Positions 49,136 to 58,256 are shown, counted from the first letter of the stretch. The stretch: DNA of 64,000 nt from Ordospora colligata OC4 (GCF_000803265.1 NW_014575403.1:124001-188000); one strand, 5' to 3'. A program made the numbers and translations. Notes: generated by a model from the sequence alone, not told the origin.

Positions 49136-50905
49136 AATTATATATTTTACCTTTTTATCAAACAAATCCTCAGACTGTTTATCCTTATTCACTTTTTTAT
49201 CCTCAATAGGCAAAATGCCTACATTACTAAAAAAAATACTTATTATCGTTTTATCTGTACCAGTAAAATCCAAATCATGTTTTTTTTTAATATGTTTAGA
49301 TATGCATTCTATTACTGCTTTTGTAAAATTTATATTTGTATTATAAACCATATCATAAATTTCATCCATATATGTTTGTATAAACTCATGATCCTTTTTT
49401 GATCCACATAAAGCACATAATATGCATTCTAACAAGTATTTGATTGATTCGCCAATCCCTTGTTTCATATACTTTAATATCATTTCATTACAGATTTCAT
49501 CTGGTATTTTAAATTTCTCTGTATATGATGGGTTTCGTATTAGGATTTTTAAAATTGTGGTTGGTAGATTGCGAATAAGATTAAATTTCTTCCCACTATT
49601 TGTATTATTAATATTCTTCATAAAATATATTTCATATTCTTTAAATATATCGTTCAAATCTTTTACATCCCATTCAGAAATATTTTCAGATCCGATCAAT
49701 TCAGACGTATATAATAGTAACTTCCAATACATACAATCATTGTCCTTTTTTATTAATTCAATGGTATCACTAAACTTATCTTTTATGGTTTCAGTTAGTT
49801 TTTTTGTGCCTTTTCTTTCTTGCTTTTCTATGTTTTTAATAGTATCCCATAAAATATTCATCTGGTTTATTATTAATATATCTTTAGATAGACAAGATTC
49901 AAACCACTCAATATATCTTTGAACATTGTCATTCCCAATCAAGTCCAAAAAAAATCTTTTATCAGATCCTTTGATCATCCATAATATACAATCTACTGAA
50001 AACTCTTCTTTTAAAGTTTCGCTAATTTTAGAATGACATGCTTTAAATCCCGATAATAATTCTATTCTATTTTGACTTATATGCGTATTCATTAGGTGTT
50101 CATTGAGTTCTATAGGAATTATTGATCTTAAATACCGGTTGTTAATATTATCAACAAACATTCCAAGTTGATCATGATATTTATGAACAAATTCTTTATC
50201 CTTATTACCAAATCTAGCTGAAAATATGATATCAATAAATTCATTACCATCCTTTATGCATTTTCCGTCTTTTATCTTTTCTAAGAACACTGGCACCATC
50301 ACTTCCTGGTAGAATTTTTTGTGTTCTTTAGTATACGGCTTAATAATATACCACATCAAAATTTCCAAAATATCGCTAGATTTTAAAGCCTTTTCCAATT
50401 GGATTTCCTTAATAGACTCATCATTATATTGTTGTAGGCATCCAGTGAGTCTGTAAACCAAGTACATTTGATTTTTGTGATCAATATTATCAACTTTGTT
50501 CTTATAAACATATGAGTTATCAACGTTTTCGTGACAACTGATAAACTCATAGAAAAGCCTTAATAATTTATAAGAATCGATTTCTTTTGTTTGACGATAG
50601 CACATGTCAAACCATAAAGAAACTTTTTCGGTTTTTTCTGTATTACTACTACTTTGTTCTTCCTTCAGGTTAGCCATATAAATAGCATGTTCTGCCATGG
50701 TTGTATTAAAAATATGAAGTAAGTATAAATAAATACGGTTTATACACTCTTCGACTGGTAGATCATTCTTAATTTTTTGTAATTCATTAGGAAATGTTAT
50801 AAGGTTTTCGTTTTCCAGACGTTCTAAATGTTGCAGAATTTCCAATTGTATCTTCACACATTTTTTTTTATTACTAATATTTTGAGATTTATCATTATTC
50901 GTCAT
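49016..50905 (-). CDS. Large Lys-rich island-family protein (N-terminal half of split gene)
   Basis: 629 aa, not recognised. Begins MTNNDKSQNISNKKKCVKIQ; the M(V/T)NN start and the 5' leader are shared with the genes at 47399 and 53530. Helical throughout, rich in Lys, Ile, Asn and Glu, with no signal peptide, zinc motif or known catalytic motif; it looks like a helical-repeat scaffold. The C-terminus is the MKRKEEER low-complexity tract, where a frameshift ends the frame. The continuing frame at 47705-48997 supplies a membrane anchor, so the original protein was probably about 1,060 residues. It may be a pseudogene or affected by an assembly error. Confidence 0.65.
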   Translation of the reverse strand: MTNNDKSQNISNKKKCVKIQLEILQHLERLENENLITFPNELQKIKNDLPVEECINRIYLYLLHIFNTTMAEHAIYMANLKEEQSSSNTEKTEKVSLWFDMCYRQTKEIDSYKLLRLFYEFISCHENVDNSYVYKNKVDNIDHKNQMYLVYRLTGCLQQYNDESIKEIQLEKALKSSDILEILMWYIIKPYTKEHKKFYQEVMVPVFLEKIKDGKCIKDGNEFIDIIFSARFGNKDKEFVHKYHDQLGMFVDNINNRYLRSIIPIELNEHLMNTHISQNRIELLSGFKACHSKISETLKEEFSVDCILWMIKGSDKRFFLDLIGNDNVQRYIEWFESCLSKDILIINQMNILWDTIKNIEKQERKGTKKLTETIKDKFSDTIELIKKDNDCMYWKLLLYTSELIGSENISEWDVKDLNDIFKEYEIYFMKNINNTNSGKKFNLIRNLPTTILKILIRNPSYTEKFKIPDEICNEMILKYMKQGIGESIKYLLECILCALCGSKKDHEFIQTYMDEIYDMVYNTNINFTKAVIECISKHIKKKHDLDFTGTDKTIISIFFSNVGILPIEDKKVNKDKQSEDLFDKKVKYIIETAKEEKRMEEKRMKRMKRKEEERMKRKEEERMKRTRKE

Positions 50906-50945
50906 TATGAGGGTAATTTGTTTCTGATATTATATCGATTCACTA
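50906..50945 (-). promoter_or_regulatory. Shared island 5' leader, copy 2
   Basis: On the minus strand ATAATATCAGAAACAAA then TTACCCTCATA precedes ATG. Matches the leader at 47400-47440 at most positions, including spacing from the C-run to the ATG. Confidence 0.55.
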
Positions 50946-51358
50946 GCATTTGCAATATCTATAAAATATCATTCTCATCAAACAAATTTATCACACATAT
51001 TGTATGTTACTGCACATTGCATAGATATTCTCATCATATCAACTTAATCATCATTCATTATATCTGCGGTTGAGAGACTTTTGAAACAATTCATTTCACA
51101 TCTGTGATTATCACAGTTACAACCTACAACTCAATCTAGAATACAATCATTCTATAATAACTCAATATATGTAATATATATCAATGTGTAATTCACAATC
51201 ACTCATCCATGTTATCACATATTTACTAACATTATGTACATCTCATTCACATATACTCTACTCTACATCATACACAAACTATTCATTATTCATTATCATT
51301 TATTTTACATCTTATATATCATATTACTACATTAACATTACTTTATACCATTTCTACT
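50946..51358. other. Intergenic DNA including a duplicated 3' flank
   Basis: No gene. From about 51097 rightwards it is a diverged copy of 42962-43160, lying in the same position relative to the end of the membrane module in both places. Confidence 0.55.
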
Positions 51359-51719
51359 TTACTCTTACAACATTCCATTATTACCACAGAAAATGAACAA
51401 ATTGCCACTAAAAATACCACATTCTTAGCTATTACATCTTTGTCACTCTCATTCTTTTCATTACTCTTCTTAATCTTATTTCTATTAAAAAAGCTACTAC
51501 AATCGTTATTGCCATAATAAAACTTATTAGCATCATCATTATACTAATTATATTCACATAGTTACTCATAAAACATTGTAAAAATTCTCATCAATGCTAC
51601 ACATACACTTCATCCTATCATCACTACATCATACAACACAGATCTGTTTCTACTCATCACATATGCAATCACACTCAGCATTACCATCACACTCGCTATT
51701 GTTGTTATAACCTTGTTAA
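51359..51719 (-). pseudogene. Decayed copy of the USP-linked membrane module
   Basis: Directly downstream of the stop of the 51716-53530 gene, the minus strand still encodes the rest of the membrane module in broken frames. VVINKVITTIASVMVML and LYDVVMIG run to a TGA where the USP copy has a Cys codon; SVCVALMRIFTM follows and, after a frame change, MSNYVNIISIMMM. Each block aligns with helices 2-4 of the USP-linked module in the same order. About five residues between helices 1 and 2 are missing, which explains the frameshift. Confidence 0.75.
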
Positions 51720-53530
51720 TCACTACATTTATTCCCATTCATCAATGCACTTATTACACTAATCACACTCATCAATACTTCAACAATCATCATAACAACT
51801 ACTGTCGTTATTATTGATACATTTATCATATTCATCTTCTGTTCTCGTTTATTTTTATTCAATAATTTCTGTTGTTCTTCATATGCATTCTTATTTGCTT
51901 CTTTATCTTTGATTGCATCAATTATCTTCTTACGCAACTGTTCATTCTTAACATTCCCTAGTATCTTTTTCTGCTCTTCAATTGATTTACTCATCAACGC
52001 ATCAATAATCATATCATCAATATTAACCTTATTCAACAATACATTCATCTTCTTTACATTATTCAACAATACATTCATCTTATTTACCTTATCATAAATA
52101 CAGCTCACCAACATATCCAAATCTTCTATGCTAATCATCTTTATCTTATTCAACACCGTTATTATCTCATCTTCATTCATATCAGGTATCATCTCCCCAA
52201 TAACATACGGATTAAAAAATACACACAATCCTGCAATCATTTCATATCCAATACACCAAGGATTTCCATACTCATCATTCACATCATCGATACTTATCTC
52301 TTCCAATTTCTTCATTACTTTCTGTCCTTCAATCTCTTTCGGCATCCTATAAATAAACTCCCTAAGCTTATCTACATCCTTAATTCCAAAAAGTATTTTT
52401 GTAATCAGGATCATATCGCTCTCCTTAATCTTACAAATCATTTTTTTGAACTCTATATCTTTATCATCTCTACTATTTCCATTCTTTCCATTCTTTCCAC
52501 TTTCTCTATCCTTATCTTTAATACTCAACAATACATCTCCTACATAACCATATCCAGTATGAATTCCCATCAAAGTAATCAAATTGTATGTCGAATCCTT
52601 ACTTTCTATCCCAACTAGCATCCTTGCTATCTTATCAAGTCCAACAGATGATTCCTTCAGCATTTTCATCAACTTAATACATTCATCTGTATCAATAGCA
52701 CAACCATCTTTGTTAATAGAGCGATCCTTCAACAACTCTTTAATTGGATCATCTTCAACCGCATAAAATATCTTTTTTGTATCATTCTTTTCTTTTTCTT
52801 TTTCTTTTTCTTTTTCTTTTTCTTTTTCTTTTATTTTATAGTAATAGTAATAGATAACATAAATCAATATATCCGTTCTGTGTATATTCCCTAGTTGCCC
52901 TAATATCATCGTTCTTTTATCATCCTCTATATTTAGCAACAAGTTTACAATATCATTAACTTCATAGATACTCCATATAATTGCTATAGTTTCTTTTGTA
53001 AACGTTTGATCTGGCTTACTTAGTCTATTACTCAGTTCAGTCAAAAATGACTTGTTTTTATAAAAATGTGTTATAATAAGTTGCATAATTTCTTTTATTC
53101 TAGAATATAGTTTTTTTCCTTCAAACTGGTTTTCAGTCATCTTCTGCTTGAATTCATTAAACTCTTTCTCCAATGCTTCTACATTACTCCATGTTATTAC
53201 AAGTTCAATTTCTTTAAATGGGTTATCGATTTTTTGTTTAATCCAATCAGGTACTGTTAGCTTTGCCTTTTCAAAACGCTCCCTAAGTTCTTTCAGAACC
53301 ATAAATTTCACTACTAGATCATCAATGCGATCTATCATTTTTTCCAACTCATTATAATATTCATCTCTCCAAATACCCTCAATTCCATTCAGAAATGCTG
53401 CCATTTCCTCTCCATTCCTTTCTGGTGAATTCGATGCCGTTAGTGATGCATTCACTATAACTTCTTTCAATTTCTCTTGTGCGCTCAACTCTGCCTGTTT
53501 TATAATTTTTTCATTTTTGTTATTAACCAT
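51716..53530 (-). CDS. Large island-family protein with one remaining membrane helix
   Basis: 604 aa, not recognised. Starts MVNNKNEKIIKQAELSAQEK; the ATG at 53530 follows gattgcccttaca, and codons upstream of it lack an ATG. Long helical, Lys/Glu/Ile-rich body with a (KE)n tract near the middle and a local tandem duplication (MNVLLNNVKK/MNVLLNKVN). The C-terminus holds one hydrophobic segment (IITTVVVMMIVEVLMSVISV) equivalent to helix 1 of the USP-linked module, then stops at NGNKCSD where the USP protein continues NGNEIFDR. It could still be expressed as a single-pass protein. Function unknown. Confidence 0.65.
   Translation of the reverse strand: MVNNKNEKIIKQAELSAQEKLKEVIVNASLTASNSPERNGEEMAAFLNGIEGIWRDEYYNELEKMIDRIDDLVVKFMVLKELRERFEKAKLTVPDWIKQKIDNPFKEIELVITWSNVEALEKEFNEFKQKMTENQFEGKKLYSRIKEIMQLIITHFYKNKSFLTELSNRLSKPDQTFTKETIAIIWSIYEVNDIVNLLLNIEDDKRTMILGQLGNIHRTDILIYVIYYYYYKIKEKEKEKEKEKEKEKNDTKKIFYAVEDDPIKELLKDRSINKDGCAIDTDECIKLMKMLKESSVGLDKIARMLVGIESKDSTYNLITLMGIHTGYGYVGDVLLSIKDKDRESGKNGKNGNSRDDKDIEFKKMICKIKESDMILITKILFGIKDVDKLREFIYRMPKEIEGQKVMKKLEEISIDDVNDEYGNPWCIGYEMIAGLCVFFNPYVIGEMIPDMNEDEIITVLNKIKMISIEDLDMLVSCIYDKVNKMNVLLNNVKKMNVLLNKVNIDDMIIDALMSKSIEEQKKILGNVKNEQLRKKIIDAIKDKEANKNAYEEQQKLLNKNKREQKMNMINVSIITTVVVMMIVEVLMSVISVISALMNGNKCSD
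52786..52834 (-). repeat. (TTTTTC)n coding microsatellite encoding Lys-Glu repeats
   Basis: About seven head-to-tail hexamers, plus-strand TTTTTC, read on the minus strand as alternating Lys-Glu. The hexamer length keeps the frame, so copy-number change would alter only linker length. Confidence 0.85.
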
Positions 53531-53575
53531 TGTAAGGGCAATCATTCTTCATTTGATATTTACCTTATATTCTTG
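53531..53575 (-). promoter_or_regulatory. Shared island 5' leader, copy 3 (diverged)
   Basis: On the minus strand AATATCAAATGAAGAATGATT then GCCCTTACA precedes ATG. It keeps the ATATCA element and the CCCT start signal seen in the other two leaders. Confidence 0.45.
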
Positions 53576-53750
53576 TCAGTAATATCAGGTTCTCGAATCC
53601 TCATTTAATTGCTATAATGCATCTAATTACAACATTTAATATCACTGCTCACAATATCACACAAATCACTCTCATATACTATTATACTATACTAAACATA
53701 AAATATAGTCATTTTATTATTTATCACTTACTGTGTCATCTATCAATGAT

Positions 53751-54861
53751 TCATTGTATATCAGATGTTATTTCATCTTCTGGCTGTAGTGGTTTTAAAT
53801 TCGATTCAATACCATTTGCATTTTTATCTTTCTGCGTATATACGAATAGATTCGCTAATATCAACATAATCATCAACATTTTATACGATGCATTCTGCTT
53901 AATATTCTTTTCATCTATGCTTCACTCCAGCTTTGTAAGCTCATATATGGCAACCTTCATGCATATATTTATATCAATATCTTCCTTTATACTCGCTACA
54001 TCCACATCCTTCATCACTTCACCATTAGCATTTTTCATTATCATGCGATTATTCAAATCCTCACATAATTCGTAAATCTTTTCGTTTGTTAAAATTCCGC
54101 TATCCTTTAACTTCTTTATCACAGAATCAACACGTTCAAACGATTGCTTTGTTTCCTCAATGCTATTAGGTCCAGGCACTACACTCACTATATCTGCATT
54201 ATGCAGTTTAACCTCATCAGATTAACTGTGTGTTGATACTGATCCTAATACTATTCACATTCCAGGTACTTCAATTGCGCTACTAGTATATTTTTTCACA
54301 GTTTTTTAATAGTCTTATTATACTTAACAGAACGATTCACTATATCCAACATCACGTACAACATCTTCTGGCGGTTCACATCATCAAGACCAAATAGAAT
54401 GTCTTCCATTTTATGATATCTAACTGATTCATAAAGTATTTTCATAGTCATCTCAAATCCGCTTGCAGGAGAAAGGCTATATTTAATATCTTCATAGTAA
54501 GAATTTAACAAATTAGGGTTATTGTTTAAATATTCATTTAAAAACTTCTTTTTCCTATCTGCTCGAATTAAATCAAATGCCTTCTTCATCGGCTCATATT
54601 TTTAGTAGGATCTGGATATTTATCATAAGCAAAACGATTCAAAAAAGCCATTTCGTGACCAACTGTTAAATTAATTATTTCTGGGTCTTTTAAACATTTA
54701 TATAAAAACTCAATATTGCCTACCATTCTTTTATTTTTTCTCTATAAATCATCTATTACTTTTTTGTTGGTTTCGGATTTATTATTTATTAATTCAATAA
54801 GATTGTCTAAGCTGTTACCAAAATCTTGTCCTTGAATTGGTTTTGGCATTTCTTCATTCAT
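53751..54861 (-). pseudogene. Decayed island-family gene
   Basis: Starts at ATG 54861 after gtcccttttgaa (MNEEMPKPIQGQDFGN). It hits an in-frame TAG after IDDL, continues in the same frame (MVGNIEFLYKCLKDPEI), changes frame near 54595 into MKKAFDLIRADRKKKFLNEY (to 54296), and later resumes at 54188 (MSVVPGPNSIEETKQSFERV). It meets a TGA at 53922 and finishes with a hydrophobic segment (KMLMIMLILANLFVYT) to a stop at 53751. Leader type, composition and C-terminal helix place it with the island proteins. N-terminal similarity to the others is not obvious. Confidence 0.55.
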
Positions 54862-55099
54862 TTCAAAAGGGACTTCTTCTTACTTACAATTTATACACCA
54901 TATATTATCTATACCTACTTATTATTTGCTACAAACTGCCTATGGCATATTCATCTTGCTTTTCATAAACCACTATTAGTCATATCAACCTACTAATAAT
55001 CATATCCTATCAATATAATAATTCTTGATATTCACTATGATCACTTTTCTCAATCTGTTAGTATATAAAAAGTATAATTTGATTACAAATATAATATAT
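54862..55099. other. AT-rich spacer at the right edge of the island
   Basis: About 240 bp between the decayed family gene and RAD10. No gene, repeat or RNA recognised. Confidence 0.5.
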
Positions 55100-55663
55100 T
55101 TATTCAAACCTCATGTCTAGAAATCTAGATATCTCCTCTGCTTTTAACTTTCCTATTCCTGGTATATCCTCCATCTCTGCAGGCGTCTTCGAAATAAACT
55201 CTAGCAGTGTTCTACATTCTCCAGCAATCTGTTGAACATCAGTCTTGTTAATCTTTGGAATTCGCTGCAAAAAGCCTTCGCTATCATTCTGCCCACGTCT
55301 TATTGCATCAACAGATCTACCTCCTGCAATCTCAAACCCACGCACATATCTCGAACACTCCTCAATGCTAAATCCCAGCACCATCGTAAGTGGAACACTG
55401 TCAAACAACTCCCTGACAATCTGCCCATAGTTCGGAATATCAACATGCACAAGAAGAATCCTAACCTTATATGGTCTCATCGCTCGAACTCTCTTCTGTA
55501 TATATTCAGGCTTGCACACATGAAATCTAAGAGATAGAAATAATATACCAACACTATTGTTCACTTCATAATCCGGTGTTATTGCATTGTCATAATGCCA
55601 TGAAGCATTCGAAAGATACTCTAGTAATGCATTTCCTTTCTGCACCGGTGAAACTTTTATCAT
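55100..55663 (-). CDS. RAD10: ERCC1/Rad10 structure-specific endonuclease subunit
   Basis: 187 aa non-catalytic partner of XPF/Rad1, makes the 5' incision in nucleotide excision repair. Central domain: ALLEYLSNASWHYDN, PDYEVNNSVGILFLSLRFHV, PEYIQKRVRAM, VRILLVHVDIPNYGQIVREL and FSIEECSRYVRGFEIA. The C-terminal tandem helix-hairpin-helix (IPKINKTDVQQIAGEC, EMEDIPGIGKLKAEEISRFL) binds XPF and DNA. Starts at ATG 55663 with aacccaggattc upstream. It is the first conserved gene after the island. Confidence 0.93.
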   Translation of the reverse strand: MIKVSPVQKGNALLEYLSNASWHYDNAITPDYEVNNSVGILFLSLRFHVCKPEYIQKRVRAMRPYKVRILLVHVDIPNYGQIVRELFDSVPLTMVLGFSIEECSRYVRGFEIAGGRSVDAIRRGQNDSEGFLQRIPKINKTDVQQIAGECRTLLEFISKTPAEMEDIPGIGKLKAEEISRFLDMRFE

Positions 55664-55816
55664 GAATCCTGGGTTGGCTTCGTCAACTAATTCATCTACA
55701 ATCTCAATTATTCATCTACTAATTCATTCACGCATCCACACTCTCATCCATCCACTTCATTAAGAATTCATTACATCAAATATGCTTAATCTAACTTCAA
55801 AAGCACAGCATTTTAC

Positions 55817-56560
55817 TCAATCATTGCTATACAACAACTTTTCAATATCAATCCTCATCCCAAACTCTACTGCATTCCTTATACTGGATGCCAAACAGCT
55901 TACATCACGGCATGACTTGTACTTGTCTTTCGCACCAATCCATATATAACCATTGCATCCAACTATCACATCAATTCCACTCCTACTCAAAAATCTTGTT
56001 TTTAGTAAATCAAGCAAGAAGTACGGAACTATAACAAGTATTCCATCACTCAGCTTCCCATATTTTTCATTCCTTGCATGCAATGCCACCATTCCTCCTT
56101 TACTAACCTTCTGCACTTCAGAAACAACCAAGTCGCCTACATCAAAAAAACTTCTCATAACAATTTCATCAGACTCAAGCTTCCTTCTCTGCACTGCTCC
56201 AGGCAGATTAATTGCAGAAAGACTAAGGCATACATCACAGGCACTGTTCACCTCCAACTTCCATTTCTTACTCTGGATTACAGACACTCTTCCAATTACC
56301 ACATCCCCAACTTGAGGCAAATACTTCAAAGGTACAATAGGATCCACCGTAACTAACTTATTAGTGACCTTCATATTTCCAAAATACGTCGATGTGATAC
56401 TTTTGCCTCTCATGTGTGTTCCATGCCCTCTTATATATCCATCTGCATCTATCAATTCATCTCCTGGTAAAAACACATTATTTGCTCGTGCTCTATTACC
56501 TTCGCTATTATTAAACTCATTTTTATCTACAAATTCTGCATCAACAGCTATTTCACTCAT
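55817..56560 (-). CDS. RRP4: Exosome cap subunit RRP4
   Basis: 247 aa RNA-binding cap protein of the RNA exosome. N-terminal block FLPGDELIDADGYIRGHGTH (RRP4 motif GFMRGHGT), then an S1 domain (VGDVVIGRVSVIQSKKWKLE, LSAINLPGAVQRRK, FFDVGDLVVSEVQ, LHARNEKYGKLSDG) and a KH-like C-terminus (GIDVIVGCNGYIWIG). ATG at 56560 follows gtaccctgatttg; the open frame extends further upstream through Cys/Tyr-rich codons that look non-coding. Confidence 0.93.
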   Translation of the reverse strand: MSEIAVDAEFVDKNEFNNSEGNRARANNVFLPGDELIDADGYIRGHGTHMRGKSITSTYFGNMKVTNKLVTVDPIVPLKYLPQVGDVVIGRVSVIQSKKWKLEVNSACDVCLSLSAINLPGAVQRRKLESDEIVMRSFFDVGDLVVSEVQKVSKGGMVALHARNEKYGKLSDGILVIVPYFLLDLLKTRFLSRSGIDVIVGCNGYIWIGAKDKYKSCRDVSCLASSIRNAVEFGMRIDIEKLLYSND

Positions 56561-56628
56561 CAAATCAGGGTACATCAAGCAATAGCAAATACACTCATAA
56601 CACATAATCACGTTGCACATGCCCTTAG
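56561..56628. promoter_or_regulatory. 68-bp divergent start region, RRP4 / IntS11-like gene
   Basis: Separates two divergent ATGs. Both sides carry the C-run signal: gtaccctgatttg before RRP4 and tgcccttag before the plus-strand gene. Two RNA-processing genes therefore share one short intergenic interval. Confidence 0.5.
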
Positions 56629-58146
56629 ATGAACATTATTCCACTCGGTGCAGGGCAAGATGTGGGCAGGTCATGCATTATTGCAACCATTGGAGGAAGA
56701 ACAATAATGTTTGACTGCGGAATGCACATGGGCTTTAACGACGAGAGACGGTTTCCAGACTTTTCGTATATCTCTAAAACTCAGAACTTCAACAAGGTCA
56801 TTGACTGTGTGATCATTTCCCATTTCCACTTGGATCACTGCGGAGCACTTCCACATTTTACAGAAATTTGCGGATACGACGGGCCAATATACATGACACA
56901 GCCCACTAAAGAAGTGTGCCCAATCTTGCTGGACGACTTCAGAAAGATTGTTGCAGTCAAAGGCGATGATACCATATTTACATATCAAGATATACTCAAC
57001 TGCATGAAAAAGGTTATTACAATTAACATGAATGAGACATACGAGCATGGAAACGGGATTTACATCACTCCATACTATGCAGGGCATGTCCTTGGGGCAG
57101 CAATGTTCCATGTCGTTGTTGGAGATCAATCTGTGGTTTATACTGGTGACTACAGCACTACGCCTGACAAACATCTTGGGCCTGCATCTATCAAATGTGT
57201 CAAGCCTGATATTCTGATTACTGAGTCAACATATGGATCTGTTGTGAGGGATTGCAGGAAGGTCAAAGAGAGAGAATTCCTTAAAGCTGTGTCTGAGTGT
57301 GTGTTGAAAGGAGGCAAAGTGCTGATCCCGATATTTGCACTTGGTAGGGCACAGGAGCTGTGTCTCCTTCTTGACGGATACTGGGAACGCAGTGGATTGA
57401 ATGTTCCTGTGTACTTTTCAGGAGGATTGACTGAGAAGGCAAACGAAATATACAAAAGATACATCGGATACACAAATGAGACAATTAAGCAGAAGATTTT
57501 CGAAAGGAACCTATTTGACTACAAACACATTAAAGCATTCCAGAAGTACTACTTGGACATGCCTGGACCAATGGTTCTATTTGCATCACCAGGAATGTTA
57601 CACTCAGGGATGTCATTGAAAATATTCAAGGAGTGGTGTGAGGACGAAAAGAACCTTGTGATCATTCCTGGATATTGTGTGAGAGGCACAGTTGGCGAGA
57701 AAGTTCTAAACGGAGCTAAGCGACTCGATATCCTTGGAGAAAGTAAAGAAATAAAAATACAGGTAAGGAATCTTGCATTCAGTGCACATGCTGACTCTGA
57801 AGGCATATTGAGCTTAATTGAGCAATGTAAGCCCAGGAATGTGATGCTTGTACATGGCGAAAAGAGCAGGATGAGGATGCTTAAGAAGAGTATTGAACAG
57901 AGATATGCAATTCCTACGTTTTTTCCATCTAACGGTGTCCTAGTGAACATCCCAAGCAAAAACACAGTTGACCTGAAAATATCTAAAGAAAAGATACATG
58001 GATGTTTTGAACCACATCTTTCGAAAAAGAAGGTGTTTGTAAGAATGAAGCTATCTCGTGAAAAAGAAGAAGGCTGTTGTGGAGTTGTTGAGTGTGATAA
58101 CTATCTTGATGATTACACAGCTAGAGATGCAAGTACAAAAGAATGA
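56629..58146 (+). CDS. IntS11-like metallo-beta-lactamase/beta-CASP RNA endonuclease
   Basis: 505 aa. MBL motifs: MFDCGMHMGFN, ISHFHLDHCGALPHF (HxHxDH, residues 65-70), YAGHVLGAAMF and YTGDYSTTPDKHLG. Beta-CASP motifs: LITESTYGS, IPIFALGRAQELCLLL, SPGMLHSGMSL, GYCVRGTVGEK, FSAHADSEG and MLVHGEKSRM. The stretch GFNDERRFPDFSYISK and YDGPIYMTQPTKEVCPILL follow Integrator subunit 11 (GFNDDRRFPDFSYI) rather than CPSF73 (GLEGMDALPYID). All metal ligands are present, so it should be active. It might be the Integrator nuclease or a substitute for CPSF73. Confidence 0.9.
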   Translation: MNIIPLGAGQDVGRSCIIATIGGRTIMFDCGMHMGFNDERRFPDFSYISKTQNFNKVIDCVIISHFHLDHCGALPHFTEICGYDGPIYMTQPTKEVCPILLDDFRKIVAVKGDDTIFTYQDILNCMKKVITINMNETYEHGNGIYITPYYAGHVLGAAMFHVVVGDQSVVYTGDYSTTPDKHLGPASIKCVKPDILITESTYGSVVRDCRKVKEREFLKAVSECVLKGGKVLIPIFALGRAQELCLLLDGYWERSGLNVPVYFSGGLTEKANEIYKRYIGYTNETIKQKIFERNLFDYKHIKAFQKYYLDMPGPMVLFASPGMLHSGMSLKIFKEWCEDEKNLVIIPGYCVRGTVGEKVLNGAKRLDILGESKEIKIQVRNLAFSAHADSEGILSLIEQCKPRNVMLVHGEKSRMRMLKKSIEQRYAIPTFFPSNGVLVNIPSKNTVDLKISKEKIHGCFEPHLSKKKVFVRMKLSREKEEGCCGVVECDNYLDDYTARDASTKE

Positions 58147-58256
58147 TCAGATACAGGTTATTATGACATATACACAACTATAAAGACATGATACAGATAT
58201 CAAACGATGTTTGAGATCGTATCTTAGACTATATAAACACAACATGAAGATGCAGT

